Positions 34,231-44,200 of a stretch of DNA of 64,000 bases are shown piece by piece. A model generated the notes under the pieces. It was given only the letters and a program-made list of their open reading frames with translations. It made no database searches and was not told the DNA's origin. Every line of letters begins with the position of its first letter. Positions within the stretch are counted from its first letter, which is position 1. Source of the stretch: Asanoa ishikariensis (GTDB taxonomy: Bacteria; Actinomycetota; Actinomycetes; Mycobacteriales; Micromonosporaceae); contig NZ_FNQB01000005.1 of assembly GCF_900107455.1 (NCBI RefSeq), positions 372,001 to 436,000 on the forward strand. The letters run 5' to 3'. A program made the position numbers and the translations under genes.

Positions 34231-35763
34231 CTAATTCGCATGCGTTCTGGTTGTCGCGTGACGTTTCAGAAAGTCAAGTACAGCCATGTTGCGCGTGTAG
34301 GTGAAGCTTTCCCAGCCGTCGTATTGGAATCCTGCCTGGTGTGCCATGGCGTCGATCTCACCCATCGCATTGGCGATCCGCTCCTCGTCGTCGTGGCCGC
34401 CGACCTGGCGGCGCATGGCCTGATCGGTAGCCAACTCGACGAAGATCGGTTCGGTGCGGTGGTGGTTGTAGCGGGCAAAGTTGGGCCAGTAGCTTGGGCT
34501 GCCGGAGCCAACTGGATCGGCAAGGAACACGACGCCGGTGAGCGCGTCGAACTGGCACAGGCTGTCGAGGATCTGGTCGTCGTCGGCCGGCACACCGGCG
34601 TGTAAGGCTGCGGTTCCACGGACGACGTTGCGGGCGAGGCTGATGATGTCGGAGCTACCTTCGTCCAGCATCCGGGAGCGGCTGGCATTCACGATGGTGT
34701 AGCGGAACCAGTTGCGATAGAAGTCGAACTCCGAGCCTCGGACTTGCTGCTCGGCGAGCTGCCGGACGGCTGGCCAGTTTGTCATCCGTACCGCAAGCGA
34801 GCCAAGCCCGTAGGCGTGGGCAGCGATGTGTAGCCGCCGTTCCAGGTTAGCGACTCGATCACCGGGCCCGACGGGGTGCTCGAAGATTCGGGCCAGTGCC
34901 TCGACCGCATCAGTGAACCAAGGCTGCTCTCTGTAGGTAAGCGCCTGGGCTGCAACGCTGGTAATCCGCTGCAGCAGGGTGCCGAAGTCGGGCAGATCGA
35001 GGCTGGCCGCGTCTGTGACGGCCTGCAGCAGGGCGCGGCGCAGCGGTATGTGGTCCGACCGGCGGAGTAGCTCCAGGGTCAGTTCGTCGAAGGCGTTGGC
35101 GTCCAGCCTCCAGGTCATCGCAGCGGCGGGAAGCTGCTGCAGATTTTGGGCGCTGAGTCGCACGTTGATCATTGCACTGATCTCATCGCGATACTCGGTG
35201 CGCCAATCTTCCTTGTGGCGAGCGACGATGGCCGCGATGATGCGTTCCCGATCGTCGGGCTCCCACACCACCGATGAGGTGCCGCGACGCACGTACACCT
35301 CGCCGCGGCGGAACTCGGATCCCCTGCGTTTGCCGCCTTTTGCCTGTGAGTCATCGATCTCGTAGTCGCCGTTGCGGCTGAAGATGTGGAAGCCCTTGGG
35401 GCTCGCGCCGACGTACAGCAGCACCATTGGGCAACCGTCGATTGTGTGCCGGGCGACACCAAGCACAAATGGTTCCGAAAGGTACTTGACGATCTTCGAC
35501 CGGACACGAGACTCGTCGAACAGCTCCAGATGGCGAGCCGTCAAGCCTGGGGCCGGGCGGCCGTCGTCTTGTGCACCGATGACGATGTATCCGCCGAGCT
35601 CGTTGCTGAGCATGGCGGCGATGTCCTTGACCAGCGCAACCACGTCGTAGGTGATGGAAAGGTCGGACATCGTCTTGAAGTCCAGGCCTGCCTGTTCGCA
35701 GCCTTCGTCCAGCAGCGAACGCAACTTTTCTTCTGTTAGCACCGGCTCGACGACGACCGCCAT
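34231..35763 (-). CDS. AlbA_2/Schlafen-type ATP-binding domain protein
   Basis: The start is ATG 35763 behind AGAAGGG; a longer frame upstream is not supported. The first 200 residues match the AlbA_2 (Schlafen core-like) domain: GLDFKTMSD (the ExxxxEFK-like entry), VALVKDIAAMLSNELGGYIVIGAQDDGRPAPG, and RRGEVYVRRGTSSVVWEPDD at the end of the domain. The remaining 310 residues are helical and of unknown function. Such proteins include transcription regulators and, in several bacterial loci, anti-phage effectors. It is on the opposite strand to the ApeA-like and HNH genes, 380 bases away across the SOD relic. Confidence 0.75.
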   Translation of the reverse strand: MAVVVEPVLTEEKLRSLLDEGCEQAGLDFKTMSDLSITYDVVALVKDIAAMLSNELGGYIVIGAQDDGRPAPGLTARHLELFDESRVRSKIVKYLSEPFVLGVARHTIDGCPMVLLYVGASPKGFHIFSRNGDYEIDDSQAKGGKRRGSEFRRGEVYVRRGTSSVVWEPDDRERIIAAIVARHKEDWRTEYRDEISAMINVRLSAQNLQQLPAAAMTWRLDANAFDELTLELLRRSDHIPLRRALLQAVTDAASLDLPDFGTLLQRITSVAAQALTYREQPWFTDAVEALARIFEHPVGPGDRVANLERRLHIAAHAYGLGSLAVRMTNWPAVRQLAEQQVRGSEFDFYRNWFRYTIVNASRSRMLDEGSSDIISLARNVVRGTAALHAGVPADDDQILDSLCQFDALTGVVFLADPVGSGSPSYWPNFARYNHHRTEPIFVELATDQAMRRQVGGHDDEERIANAMGEIDAMAHQAGFQYDGWESFTYTRNMAVLDFLKRHATTRTHAN

Positions 35764-35999
35764 CTGAGGCCCTTCTACCTGCTCTGCTCGACACGTGAGG
35801 GTTAACCCGTTCAGGTTGAGTCGATCCACCGTGGACCCAGTACCGGTCGGCCCTTGACGTTCGTTCGGATCAGTGGAATAACTCACCGTGCGGCGACGCA
35901 ACTTCCGCCGTAAGGTGCAAGAAGACCCCGCCCGGTTACCGAGGTGTCGCTAGCATCTCGGTGTCTGGTGCGGGGTCTCTTGCCTCTCAAGGAGCTACA

Positions 36000-36275
36000 T
36001 CAGAGTGCGGCGCACTCCCGGCAGAGCGGCTTGCCGCCCGTGCCGCTGCGGCGGTTCTCCGGCTCGATGTTGTTCCCCGTGTTGCACCGTGTTTCGTTGT
36101 GGTGCACCGACGAGAGGATGGAGTGCCACGAAGCAGTCTTCACTTCGCCGCCCTCCTTTCTCTGCTCCCGGCCGAGACCGAGCGCCTCGGCCTGCGGCAC
36201 CGCCTTGCGGCGGGGTCGATCTCGATGACCGACCTGAAGAGTGAAGCACAAAGGACAGACGGTCGGCTCGCCCAA
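36000..36275 (-). CDS. small zinc-ribbon-like conserved protein
   Basis: The 91-residue frame has TVCPLCFTLQVGH, then HHNETRCNTGNNIEPENRRSG, and ends GKPLCRECAAL. Two CxxC pairs and an extra cysteine suggest a zinc ribbon, and the NNIEPENRRSGTGG block looks like a conserved signature. The only in-frame start is TTG 36275, so the start is uncertain. Function unknown. It lies downstream of the 2'-5' RNA ligase-like gene on the same strand. Confidence 0.55.
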   Translation of the reverse strand: MGEPTVCPLCFTLQVGHRDRPRRKAVPQAEALGLGREQRKEGGEVKTASWHSILSSVHHNETRCNTGNNIEPENRRSGTGGKPLCRECAAL

Positions 36276-36434
36276 TGACTTGGGCAGAGAGCGCGATCAG
36301 TGGGCGCAAATGACCATGAAGGGGGACGACACACCCGACGGAATGTGGCGTTTGACACATGCCGCAGCTCCGATCATTCCCTCTTTCGGGTGGACTGTCG
36401 ACTCCTCTGTCAACAAACCGACAGGTTAGCCACG

Positions 36435-37118
36435 CTAACGACTTAACGACCCACAGAGGTGGATAGCATCCACCGTGTCCCACACATACTCCCTGTCGTT
36501 GCGCCGCAACTCGATAAGTTCGACGGCTTCTACTTGTAAGGACACGGGTCGGAGTCGACGCAGCGGTCTTAGGCTGGCGACGATTTCTCCACTGGGAGCG
36601 TTGGCGCCGCTGTAGGCCACGGTGATGTGTGGCCGAAACTCGACGTCTTCCGGCACTCGAGACCAGACCGAGGCGATCGCGTCGCGTATGGCGGTGCGGA
36701 GTTGGGTCAGCTTGTCCCAAGGCCGTACCAAGAGCCCGATGCCCTCGGCATCCGGATCGACGGGCCCCAAGTTGATCTCAAAAGAAGGAAGTTGGGCGCA
36801 GCGGTCCCGTGCCGCCTCCACGATGTGCGTGATGTCTTCTCCGGACACCTCATCGGCGAATCCCAGGCCTTGCACGGTCAGGTGCAGTCCCGACAGCGGA
36901 ACGAGGTCAAGGGCCTCCGTCGGTAGGCCTGACTGGATCTCGGCGACGAGCCGATGGAGATCCGGCTGGTTCTTGAACGTCAGGTGCCAGGTGTAGAACG
37001 TGCGCGCCGGTCGCCAGCCAGGACGCCAATACCAGTGGTTGGTTAACCGGTCCGCGCGCTGGTATGCCTCCCAGCGAGCGGAGAGGCTCTCCTCTTCGCG
37101 CGTGGTCACGCACGTCAT
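36435..37118 (-). CDS. 2'-5' RNA ligase / cyclic phosphodiesterase family protein
   Basis: The 227-residue protein shows the two HxT/S motifs of the 2H phosphoesterase family: LHLTVQGLG near residue 80 and PHITVAYSG near 170. The N-terminal WYWRPGWRPARTFYTWHLTF block is typical of the actinobacterial subgroup. 2H enzymes open or form 2'-5' or cyclic phosphate bonds in RNA or nucleotides; the substrate is unknown. ATG 37118 overlaps the stop of the XRE-TPR gene (ATGA), so the two genes are co-translated. Confidence 0.85.
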   Translation of the reverse strand: MTCVTTREEESLSARWEAYQRADRLTNHWYWRPGWRPARTFYTWHLTFKNQPDLHRLVAEIQSGLPTEALDLVPLSGLHLTVQGLGFADEVSGEDITHIVEAARDRCAQLPSFEINLGPVDPDAEGIGLLVRPWDKLTQLRTAIRDAIASVWSRVPEDVEFRPHITVAYSGANAPSGEIVASLRPLRRLRPVSLQVEAVELIELRRNDREYVWDTVDAIHLCGSLSR

Positions 37119-38542
37119 GGTAAAGCGGTGCTGGCAACCAGCGCCCGCTGGCTGATGCGCCGATCGTTGAAGGCGTCGGCAACGGAACGTATGGCGGGGA
37201 CGTCGCTCCAGCGCTGCGTCGAGCGCAGGAATTCGGCCGTGCGCTGGCTAACCGACTCGTACGGGTGCCCCTCGGTGAGGTTGAGCGCTTGCAGCACCTG
37301 TGCCGCACCCTCCTCAGGATCCGCTGGGTTCCGGCCGATGGCAGCCATGGCCTTGTCTAGCCGGGATAGAGCTCGGGGACCTTGTAAGCCGGCGGCGTCG
37401 AAGGCAGCAAGTGCGGTGTCCAGGTAGCCGTCGACCTTTCCGGGCCTTCCGATCGCGAGATATGCGGTCGCTGCGTTGGCCGCAACGCGCGGCGGACAGT
37501 AGGCCTCCAGCGACAGGCTCGGGCTGATGTGCGCCCGCGGAGGCATGGACGAGGTCAGGTCGAAGGCGCGGTTGACTGCTTCGTCGACACCGCGCTCATC
37601 GCCAATGCGGGCGAGCGCACGCGCTTCTCCGTTCACCGCTAGGCGTACCTGATGTGTCGGCGTCTGCGCCCGCCTCTGTCCATCCTGGGCATATGCGAGA
37701 GCGTCGTGATAGTTGCCGTTGTAGTAAGCGACGAGGCTTTGTACTGCGCGTGACCAAGCCTGAACGTCACCGATTGCCGATGCCTCAGCGATCTCAAATG
37801 ATTCTCGTGCGTACGCCTCGGCAGATGGCCGTGCCCCCAAGTCGAGCGCCAGTGCGGCAAGGATCCCGGTGAGGTGAGTCGCTGCTACGTAGAGGCGTAG
37901 GCGCTGGTGGGGATGCTGACTTCCTTGCAAGAGTCCGACCACAAAGTCGTGCAACTGCCGCGCAACCGGCGTGACCAGGAAGGGACTTTCCCGCTCAACC
38001 TTGCCAATCAGCTCGCCGACCGAGAGCTCAATATGGGCAAGGAACGACTCGGATGTGTTGGAGCTCCGCGCGAGTCGGCTCCTCGCGTCAATATCAAAGG
38101 GACTCTCCATCATCGCCGTCTCCGTCGCGCCACCCGCGGCGACGGGCAGTGCTGGTGGGGGCAGCAGATCTCCGGCTACCGAGCCCGACTCATGGGTCGA
38201 CCGAGAACCGGGCTGCTCGGGATCTGGAGGGTCGGAGTACGGAACTGCGAGCGCTTTGCGGCGTCGGTCCTCGAAGCCGAGCTCGGCATCTGTCGATGCC
38301 CCGAGGACGTGGCGGTAGGCGGCACGCCGCCACTCGCGTGGCCAAGTGACTCTTCCTTGTTCGATCTTGGCGATCGTGTTCTCGGTGATTGGCGTGTCGG
38401 GGTCCGGCTTTGTCGATAGCCACGTGTTGCAAACGTCTGCGAGTTCCTGGCGGCTCATAACTCGGCCGGGCATACGTTGGGACTGAATCCGCTCACGCGC
38501 CAGCCTGAATCTGTTGGGCCCCCGGGTGCCGTCGCCGGACAT
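37115..38542 (-). CDS. XRE-family regulator with C-terminal TPR-like repeats
   Basis: ATG 38542 gives 475 residues. An XRE helix-turn-helix lies at about 10-75 (MSRQELADVCNTWL, TENTIAKIEQGRVTWP). The remaining 350 residues form helical repeats of the TPR kind (RLYVAATHLTGILAALALDLG, EAYARESFEIAEASAIGDVQAWS, ALAYAQDGQRRAQTPTHQVRLA). Actinomycetes carry many such regulators that respond to small signals. It is coupled to the 2'-5' RNA ligase-like gene, so that enzyme or its product may be part of the signal. Bases 38543-38976 hold nothing I can support. Confidence 0.88.
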   Translation of the reverse strand: MSGDGTRGPNRFRLARERIQSQRMPGRVMSRQELADVCNTWLSTKPDPDTPITENTIAKIEQGRVTWPREWRRAAYRHVLGASTDAELGFEDRRRKALAVPYSDPPDPEQPGSRSTHESGSVAGDLLPPPALPVAAGGATETAMMESPFDIDARSRLARSSNTSESFLAHIELSVGELIGKVERESPFLVTPVARQLHDFVVGLLQGSQHPHQRLRLYVAATHLTGILAALALDLGARPSAEAYARESFEIAEASAIGDVQAWSRAVQSLVAYYNGNYHDALAYAQDGQRRAQTPTHQVRLAVNGEARALARIGDERGVDEAVNRAFDLTSSMPPRAHISPSLSLEAYCPPRVAANAATAYLAIGRPGKVDGYLDTALAAFDAAGLQGPRALSRLDKAMAAIGRNPADPEEGAAQVLQALNLTEGHPYESVSQRTAEFLRSTQRWSDVPAIRSVADAFNDRRISQRALVASTALP

Positions 38543-38976
38543 CAACCGCCGCCCTTCGCGCTAGCTGTCGTGTGGCGTTGAACCACAGCGTAACCCCGCG
38601 AATTTGCAGGTCGGAAGCCTCGATGATCTCCACTTTCGACGTTTATGCACGTCAAGGCCCATCGTGCCACCTAACATGCCTAGCTACTTGCCAGCGCTAA
38701 GGACGTTCTCTGCCGCCGGGGCCTACGCGATCGTGGAGCACTATGAGGCCCCGTTCACAGATTAGTGACCAAGGTCCCAGCGGGGATCGCAATCTGCTTC
38801 TTCAACACGCTTCAATCGATGGGTTGGCCTCCTATGGGAGGCGAGCTGCGGCTACCGTCCTGACTCTCTGGTCTGGCAGGTGGTCCGCCTTCACAACCCC
38901 ATTCGGCCGTTCGCTGGCGAGGTCGCGCGCTGGCGACGCCAGTCCTGGGACCAACACGTTGATCCATCCCTGCGGC

Positions 38977-39195
38977 GTGCCCGCGGACGTTAGGCAAAGA
39001 AATAGAGGCCAGGCCCAGCTCTCGGACAACGAGGTCGATGAGATCTTCAGGTCGGGGACTCTTTGGTCGTGGGTCTTCGTCGCCGTGCTCTCGGTCTTGG
39101 CCGTAGTCCTCATCTCCTGGAGCGGGACTACAGGGTCTTCAGCCTCTAGGCCGTCCGAGTCGTTCGCCAACATGGCGATGGGAAGTCCATCGTGA
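38977..39195 (+). CDS. small one-helix membrane protein, coupled to the next gene
   Basis: From GTG 38977 the 72-residue product has an acidic start (LSDNEVDEIFRSG), one membrane helix (LWSWVFVAVLSVLAVVLISW) and a Ser-rich tail. There is no good ribosome site, so the start is uncertain. Its stop overlaps the GTG of the DUF397-like gene (GTGA), which supports its being real. Function unknown. Confidence 0.45.
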   Translation: MPADVRQRNRGQAQLSDNEVDEIFRSGTLWSWVFVAVLSVLAVVLISWSGTTGSSASRPSESFANMAMGSPS

Positions 39196-39521
39196 GGCGC
39201 TGGACGAGCCCGCGTCTGCTGTCCGACTGCGACAGCAGAGCTCGGTGGGAGGTTCTATCTAACGGTGAGTTCTGGTACATCCGTGACGGCCAGGATGGCG
39301 GTAGGGGCGCGGTTTTGGAGTTCACCTCGAAGGAGTGGGTGGACCTCGTCGCCGCGGTCGAGGCGGGTAGGTGGCCCCCGTGGGTGACCGTGCTGCCTGA
39401 CGGTGGTGCTGAGGTGCGGATGCCGGGCAACCCGTTTCCTGTGCTCATCTTCGACCTGGCGGAGGTGGAGGCGTTCGCTGGCAGTGTCCGCAGCCAGCAA
39501 CGTGACCTTCTGCCCGCCTAA
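39192..39521 (+). CDS. DUF397-like small protein
   Basis: The 109-residue protein has WYIRDGQDGGRGAVLEFTSKEWVDLVAAVEAGRW, resembling the core of DUF397 proteins (VRDS..GPVLxFTxxEWxAFxxxV). DUF397 proteins commonly partner XRE regulators of the type encoded at 37115-38542, but here the two are divergent and 650 bases apart. GTG 39192 is coupled to the gene before it. Probable signalling partner; the family match is partial. Confidence 0.6.
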   Translation: MRRWTSPRLLSDCDSRARWEVLSNGEFWYIRDGQDGGRGAVLEFTSKEWVDLVAAVEAGRWPPWVTVLPDGGAEVRMPGNPFPVLIFDLAEVEAFAGSVRSQQRDLLPA

Positions 39522-40534
39522 GCCAAGTGCCGTTCGTTCGTGCATTCGATCGATCCTGTCGCCGTGGCGGGTGCTGGATCGCCCCTCGAAGGACCTCAAC
39601 AATATGAAGATCAACGAACGCGTGGCGCGGCTAGCGGGATCTCCGCGCCGACTAGTTCGACGCCCACGTCAACACCCGAACTGGACACTGGTGGCATCGA
39701 CGCTGCGATTGGCGGTAGCCCCGGTGTTCCCCGGTCGTCGTAAGCGCGCTGGACTTTCGCCTGGCGGGCCGCGTAGTGCCGCGAAGCCTCGTGACCCGAT
39801 CGGGATCGGCGGTGGTCACGAATCGTCCGCAATCGATTCGGCTACGAGACCGGGGCGGTGCATGGCGCGTCCTGCCGGCCGGCGTCGTGCGCGGGGAAGG
39901 CGTTTGCTGGGCCGGGTCCGTCGACTGCGGCTGCCCACGGACACGACCCGCGCAGACCCCGGTGACCTATCGGGTCCTGACGTGTCGCGGTTCTCGCGGG
40001 TCGTCGCGGTTTCGAACGCATCGGGACAGCCAGGGTCCGGCAGGCCGTGTCTTTCGGTGGTGGCAGGCAGGCACAGGGCACACGGTTCGGGCGAACCGCA
40101 TGTGTATGGCAGCGAGTCGTTTTTGCTTCGGAAGCCTTCGGATCTTGGCACAGAGTGTCCCGCTCGGACTTTGACGGGCGGACGAGCAGCTCATCGGGCG
40201 GACCAGGTGTGGCTGTCTCTACTGATCGCAGGAATCCATGCCTGTTCAGGCCTATCCGGCTCGACGAAATGGAGTCAGACCGGACCTTAGCCAAGGACGA
40301 ATAGTCGCGGTCCGAACGGTTTCGCTGCGCAGATCGATCCAGACCCGGCGGACCTTCGAGGCACAGGCTGGGTGGCCGGTGCGTATCCCCCGTGCGCGCC
40401 GGCCACCCCCAGCCCGACGGTCGCCGAGGCGCCCAGGACCCGAACTACCAGAACTATCACTGGCCGCCCGTGCGCAGATCCACGCACGTCAACCGCGATG
40501 GCCCAGGCTGCCGGCGCTGCGAAGGGAGGACATC
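39522..40534. other. intergenic stretch without a supported gene
   Basis: About 1 kb between the DUF397-like gene and the GntR gene. Several frames are open on both strands, but none shows codon-position bias, a ribosome site or a recognisable motif. No repeat or RNA gene was seen. Confidence 0.5.
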
Positions 40535-40822
40535 ATGAGCCCGCCCATGTACCAGGAGATTGTCGATGACATCCGGCAGCGGATCATCTCGGGCCAGTTG
40601 GCTCCCGGGGCAGCGCTGCCGTCGTGCCGTGAACTATGTCAGAGCTGGGGCGTGAGCCGGCAAACTGTTGGGTCCGCGATGATCGTGCTGCGTACCCAGG
40701 GCCTGATCGTTGGCGCACAGGGCAGGGCCGTCTACGTCACCGCGGACCACCAGAAGATAAGCGCCCTCAGAAGCAGCGCCGAGCTTGCCAAAGGTACCGC
40801 GCTGCCAGCCGCTCACCCGTGA
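40535..40822 (+). CDS. GntR-family regulator of the lanthipeptide cluster
   Basis: ATG 40535 follows GAAGGGAGGA. The 95-residue protein is essentially a GntR winged helix: MYQEIVDDIRQRIISGQLAPGAALPSCRELCQSWGVSRQTV and LRTQGLIVGAQGRAVYV. There is no effector domain, as in short YtrA-like members. GntR regulators often accompany FxLD lanthipeptide clusters. It is 235 bases before the precursor gene, in the same direction; that gap (40823-41057) should hold the precursor promoter. Confidence 0.85.
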   Translation: MSPPMYQEIVDDIRQRIISGQLAPGAALPSCRELCQSWGVSRQTVGSAMIVLRTQGLIVGAQGRAVYVTADHQKISALRSSAELAKGTALPAAHP

Positions 40823-41057
40823 GGGCGTGGAGATGCCCGCGGCGCTCGAACGATCGGCCAGAGAGGGGCGCGAGCCCGCCAGCGTCACGCGAGCTCATCG
40901 AGGCGTCCGCGCTAGCCCAGCATCGTAGGGCCCGGGCGCGGTCCACCATTTCGCACTTGATCCGATCGTTTCACGTCTCGCCGATCCCAACTTTGTCGTC
41001 GTGCTGGTAGCCGCGGGGGCTACCCGCCCGTCATCTCGGATCCCTTGGAGGGAAAGC

Positions 41058-41192
41058 ATGAATGACCACCTCGACGTCGATGGCGACCCGTTCGAGCTCG
41101 ACGTGCAGATCGTCACAGAAGGTCCTGTCACTGCGGCGTTGCTGTCCAGCACGGACGACGGCTGCGACACCGTGAAGGGAAGCGACTGCTAG
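41058..41192 (+). CDS. FxLD-type lanthipeptide precursor
   Basis: ATG 41058 follows TTGGAGGG. The 44-residue peptide has the FxLD leader motif as PFELDVQIVTEGPV. The core region begins about at residue 25 (TAALLSSTDDGCDTVKGSDC) with two cysteines, three serines and three threonines, enough for two lanthionine-type rings. The Asp-Asp-Gly next to the first cysteine is a plausible target for the O-methyltransferase encoded in the same operon, since PIMT-like enzymes act on Asp. LanB would dehydrate Ser/Thr using glutamyl-tRNA and LanC would close the rings. The leader protease is not seen in the cluster. Confidence 0.9.
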   Translation: MNDHLDVDGDPFELDVQIVTEGPVTAALLSSTDDGCDTVKGSDC

Positions 41193-41202
41193 TCCGATGT
41201 AC

Positions 41203-41246
41203 GTGCCGGTCCCGGTCAGCGACCCGAAATCTGACCGGACCGGCAC
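41203..41246 (+). terminator. hairpin between precursor and LanB genes
   Basis: GTGCCGGTCCCGGTCAG pairs with CTGACCGGACCGGCAC (one bulged C) across an 11-base loop, 10 bases after the precursor stop. It probably acts as a partial terminator or 3' stabiliser, giving more precursor message than enzyme message. Confidence 0.7.
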
Positions 41247-41279
41247 CTCGGGGAACACAACGACGAGAGGGCGGCGCCG

Positions 41280-44200
41280 GTGAGAGGTGTCAAGTTCCGA
41301 AGGGTCGACGCTGCGACGATCCGCATCTGCGTTCACTCCTGGCCGGATGCCCCAACTACGTGGCCGGCCTACGGGGATGCCGCGGCGTTTCGTGGCTGGG
41401 TTCGAGAAGCTTGGGGCACCCCGGGGCTCGCCGAGGCCGTGTGGACCGCTAGCCCGCAGTTCGCTTCCCGTGTGGAGGCGATATGCGCGGGTGTGGCACA
41501 GGACGCGGATCGTATTTCGCCGGTCGCGCTTTCCTTGGCCCGCTATCTGGTGCGGGCTCAGCGCCGGGCGACACCCTTCGGACTGTTCGCCGGCGTAGCG
41601 GCGGTATGTTTCGACACGGCGGCCCCGGTCGCATCGTCGGGGGTGTTGGCAACGCAGGTGCGGCCGGATGCGGCCTGGCTCGCATCGGTGGTCAAACGGC
41701 TCGAGGCCGATCCGAATGTTCGCTCAGGCCTGCGCGTTCAGGCGAACAACCTGGCCGTTGTGCAAGGAACACGCGTCGTCGTACGACGCCGGCCGCACGC
41801 TTCACCGCCGGGGGAGGGGACCTGCTCGGTCAGGAACACGCGAGCCGTGCAACTAGCCGTCTCATCGGCCGCCACGCCGCTGTTGTGGGCGGAGTTGGTC
41901 GAAACGCTTGCCGCCGCCTTTGCCGAGTTCCCTCACCAGTCCGCCGAGACACTGGTCGCCGATCTTGTCGACCAGGGAGTATTGATTTCCGTCCTGCGGC
42001 CACCGTCGACCTGCACGGACCCGATCGGCCATATCCTCGACCACCTTGACCCGAATGAAGCTGACGACGGCGATGGTCAGCGGTGTGTCGCCGCCCGTCT
42101 GAGGTCGTTGGCCGCCCATGGTCACGCGCGCGTCGCGCACCCGGCAGAGCCGCGTGCGCTGGCAGAGCGGATGCGCGGCCTGGCGAACGTTGAGCAACCT
42201 CTCGCGATCGATCTTCGGCTTTCCGATCGCGTCACGCTTCCCGAACAGGTAGCCGCCGACGTCGTGGTGGCCACCGACGTACTGAGACGGTTGACGCCTG
42301 ACCCGACGGGACGGCCGGAATGGTGCGTCTACCGTTCCCGGTTCGTCGATCGCTACGGGATGGCCGCTGTCATCCCACTCGCGGATGTCATCGATCCCGT
42401 CACTGGTTTGGGCTACCCGACGCACTTTCACACACCGGCAGACGGGGCAGATCCGTCCTTGTCCGGTCGCGACGAGCGACTGCTGGCTTTGGCGCAGCAG
42501 GCATCGATCGACGGCGCACGTGAGGTTGTGCTCGATGACGCCGCCATGGTCGCGCTGGCCGGCACCGACCACGACAGCTACCGCGTCAGCGCGCACGTTG
42601 ACGTCTCGGCCGAAATACGTGCCGTCTCGTTGGACGCGCTCTCGGCCGGTCAGTACACAGTCGCGGTTACCGGTATGGGCCGCTCGGCGCTCGCGACCGC
42701 AGGGCGGTTCCTCGACCTGTTGCCCGAGGTCGACAGGGAAAAGATGTCCAGGGAGTTCGCCCTGCTGCCCGTGGCGGTCGAGGGGGCCATGCCGGCGCAG
42801 GTGAGCTTTCCTCCGCACAATCTGCGTTCGCAGAACGTCCTGCGCGCCAGGCAAGTCCTTCCGTGGCTGATCTCGCTCGCCGAGTGCCGACCGCCAGCGG
42901 TGGGTGCGATCGACCTCGACGATCTCGGGGTTGCGGCCGACCGCGATCGGCTCGTTCTGGTCTCTATGTCGCGCCGCCGGGTGGTCGAACCAACCGTTGC
43001 GCATGCCGGTGCGGTGCACACGATGCCGATGATCGCCCGGTTTCTGGTCGAGTTACCGCGAGCCACTGATGCGCGGCTCAAGCCGTTCGACTGGGGAGCG
43101 GCCTCATGTCTGCCGTTTCGGCCCGCACTGCGGTACGGCCGCGTCCTGCTGACCGCCGCGCGGTGGCGTATCGACCCGGCTGCCCTGCCCGACGTGAGCG
43201 CGGCAGAGGCCGAGTGGGCGGCTGCGTGGGATGCATTACGTCAGAGGCTCGACCTGCCTGCTTGGGTCCAGGTCGGTCACGGCGACCAGCGGCTTCGACT
43301 CAACCAGGATCACGCCGTGGACCGTGCGCTGCTGCGTGCCCACCTACACGCCAGCGCCGGACCTGTCACGGTGCTCGAGGCGGCTGGCCCGGACGATTTC
43401 GGCTGGCTGTCCGGCCGAGCCCACGAGATCGTGGTGCCGGTCGCATCCACCGTCGCGCCCGCCCACGCGCCGGCAGCAGTCACCGCACGATCGACGTGGC
43501 CGCCGCCCGCTGCGGCCAAGCCGGTCATTCCGGGATCCTGTGGCCTGGTGTCCGCGTCACTCACCTGTGCACCATCCATGATGGACACCATCTTGTCGCG
43601 ATGGCTGCCGATGCTGCTTGCAGAATGGGATGAGCCGCCGCGATGGTGGTTCGTCCGCCTCCAACATCCTGTGCCGCATCTGCGGCTTCGCTTCCACACC
43701 GACGACTACGGCCACGCCGCGCACAGGCTCGGCCGGTGGGCCGCCCGGCTTCGACAGTCGGGCTTTGCCGGAGACCTCAGCCTGGACACCTACCATCCTG
43801 AGTCCGGGCGTTATGGCGACGAGCCCGCGCTGACGGCTGCCCACGACTTGTTCGCCGCCGACTCCAGCGCGGCTCTAGCACAGTTGAGCGTTGTGGCCCA
43901 CCGTCGGAGTAACGGGCAGGCGCTCACCGCCGCCAGCATGGTCGACCTGGCCGCCGCGATGCTCGGCAGCCGCGGTGACGGCTGGGAATGGCTGGTCGCC
44001 CGCCGCGACCGGCCAGGTCTGCCACCGATCGACCGCGCGGTGCTTCACGACGCCGTCACGCTCGACCGAGCCGGCGTCCCACCGCCGGTCCGCCGGGCCT
44101 GGCAGGAGCGGGCAGCGGCGGCGACCCGCTACGCAGCCGCACTGGCCGCTTCCGGCGGCGCTGTCACCTCGGACTCGGTGCTCGCGTCGCTGCTGCACCT

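Noticed and set aside
39522-40534. Overlapping open frames on both strands
   Set aside because: No ribosome sites, no motif and no consistent codon bias; treated as intergenic.
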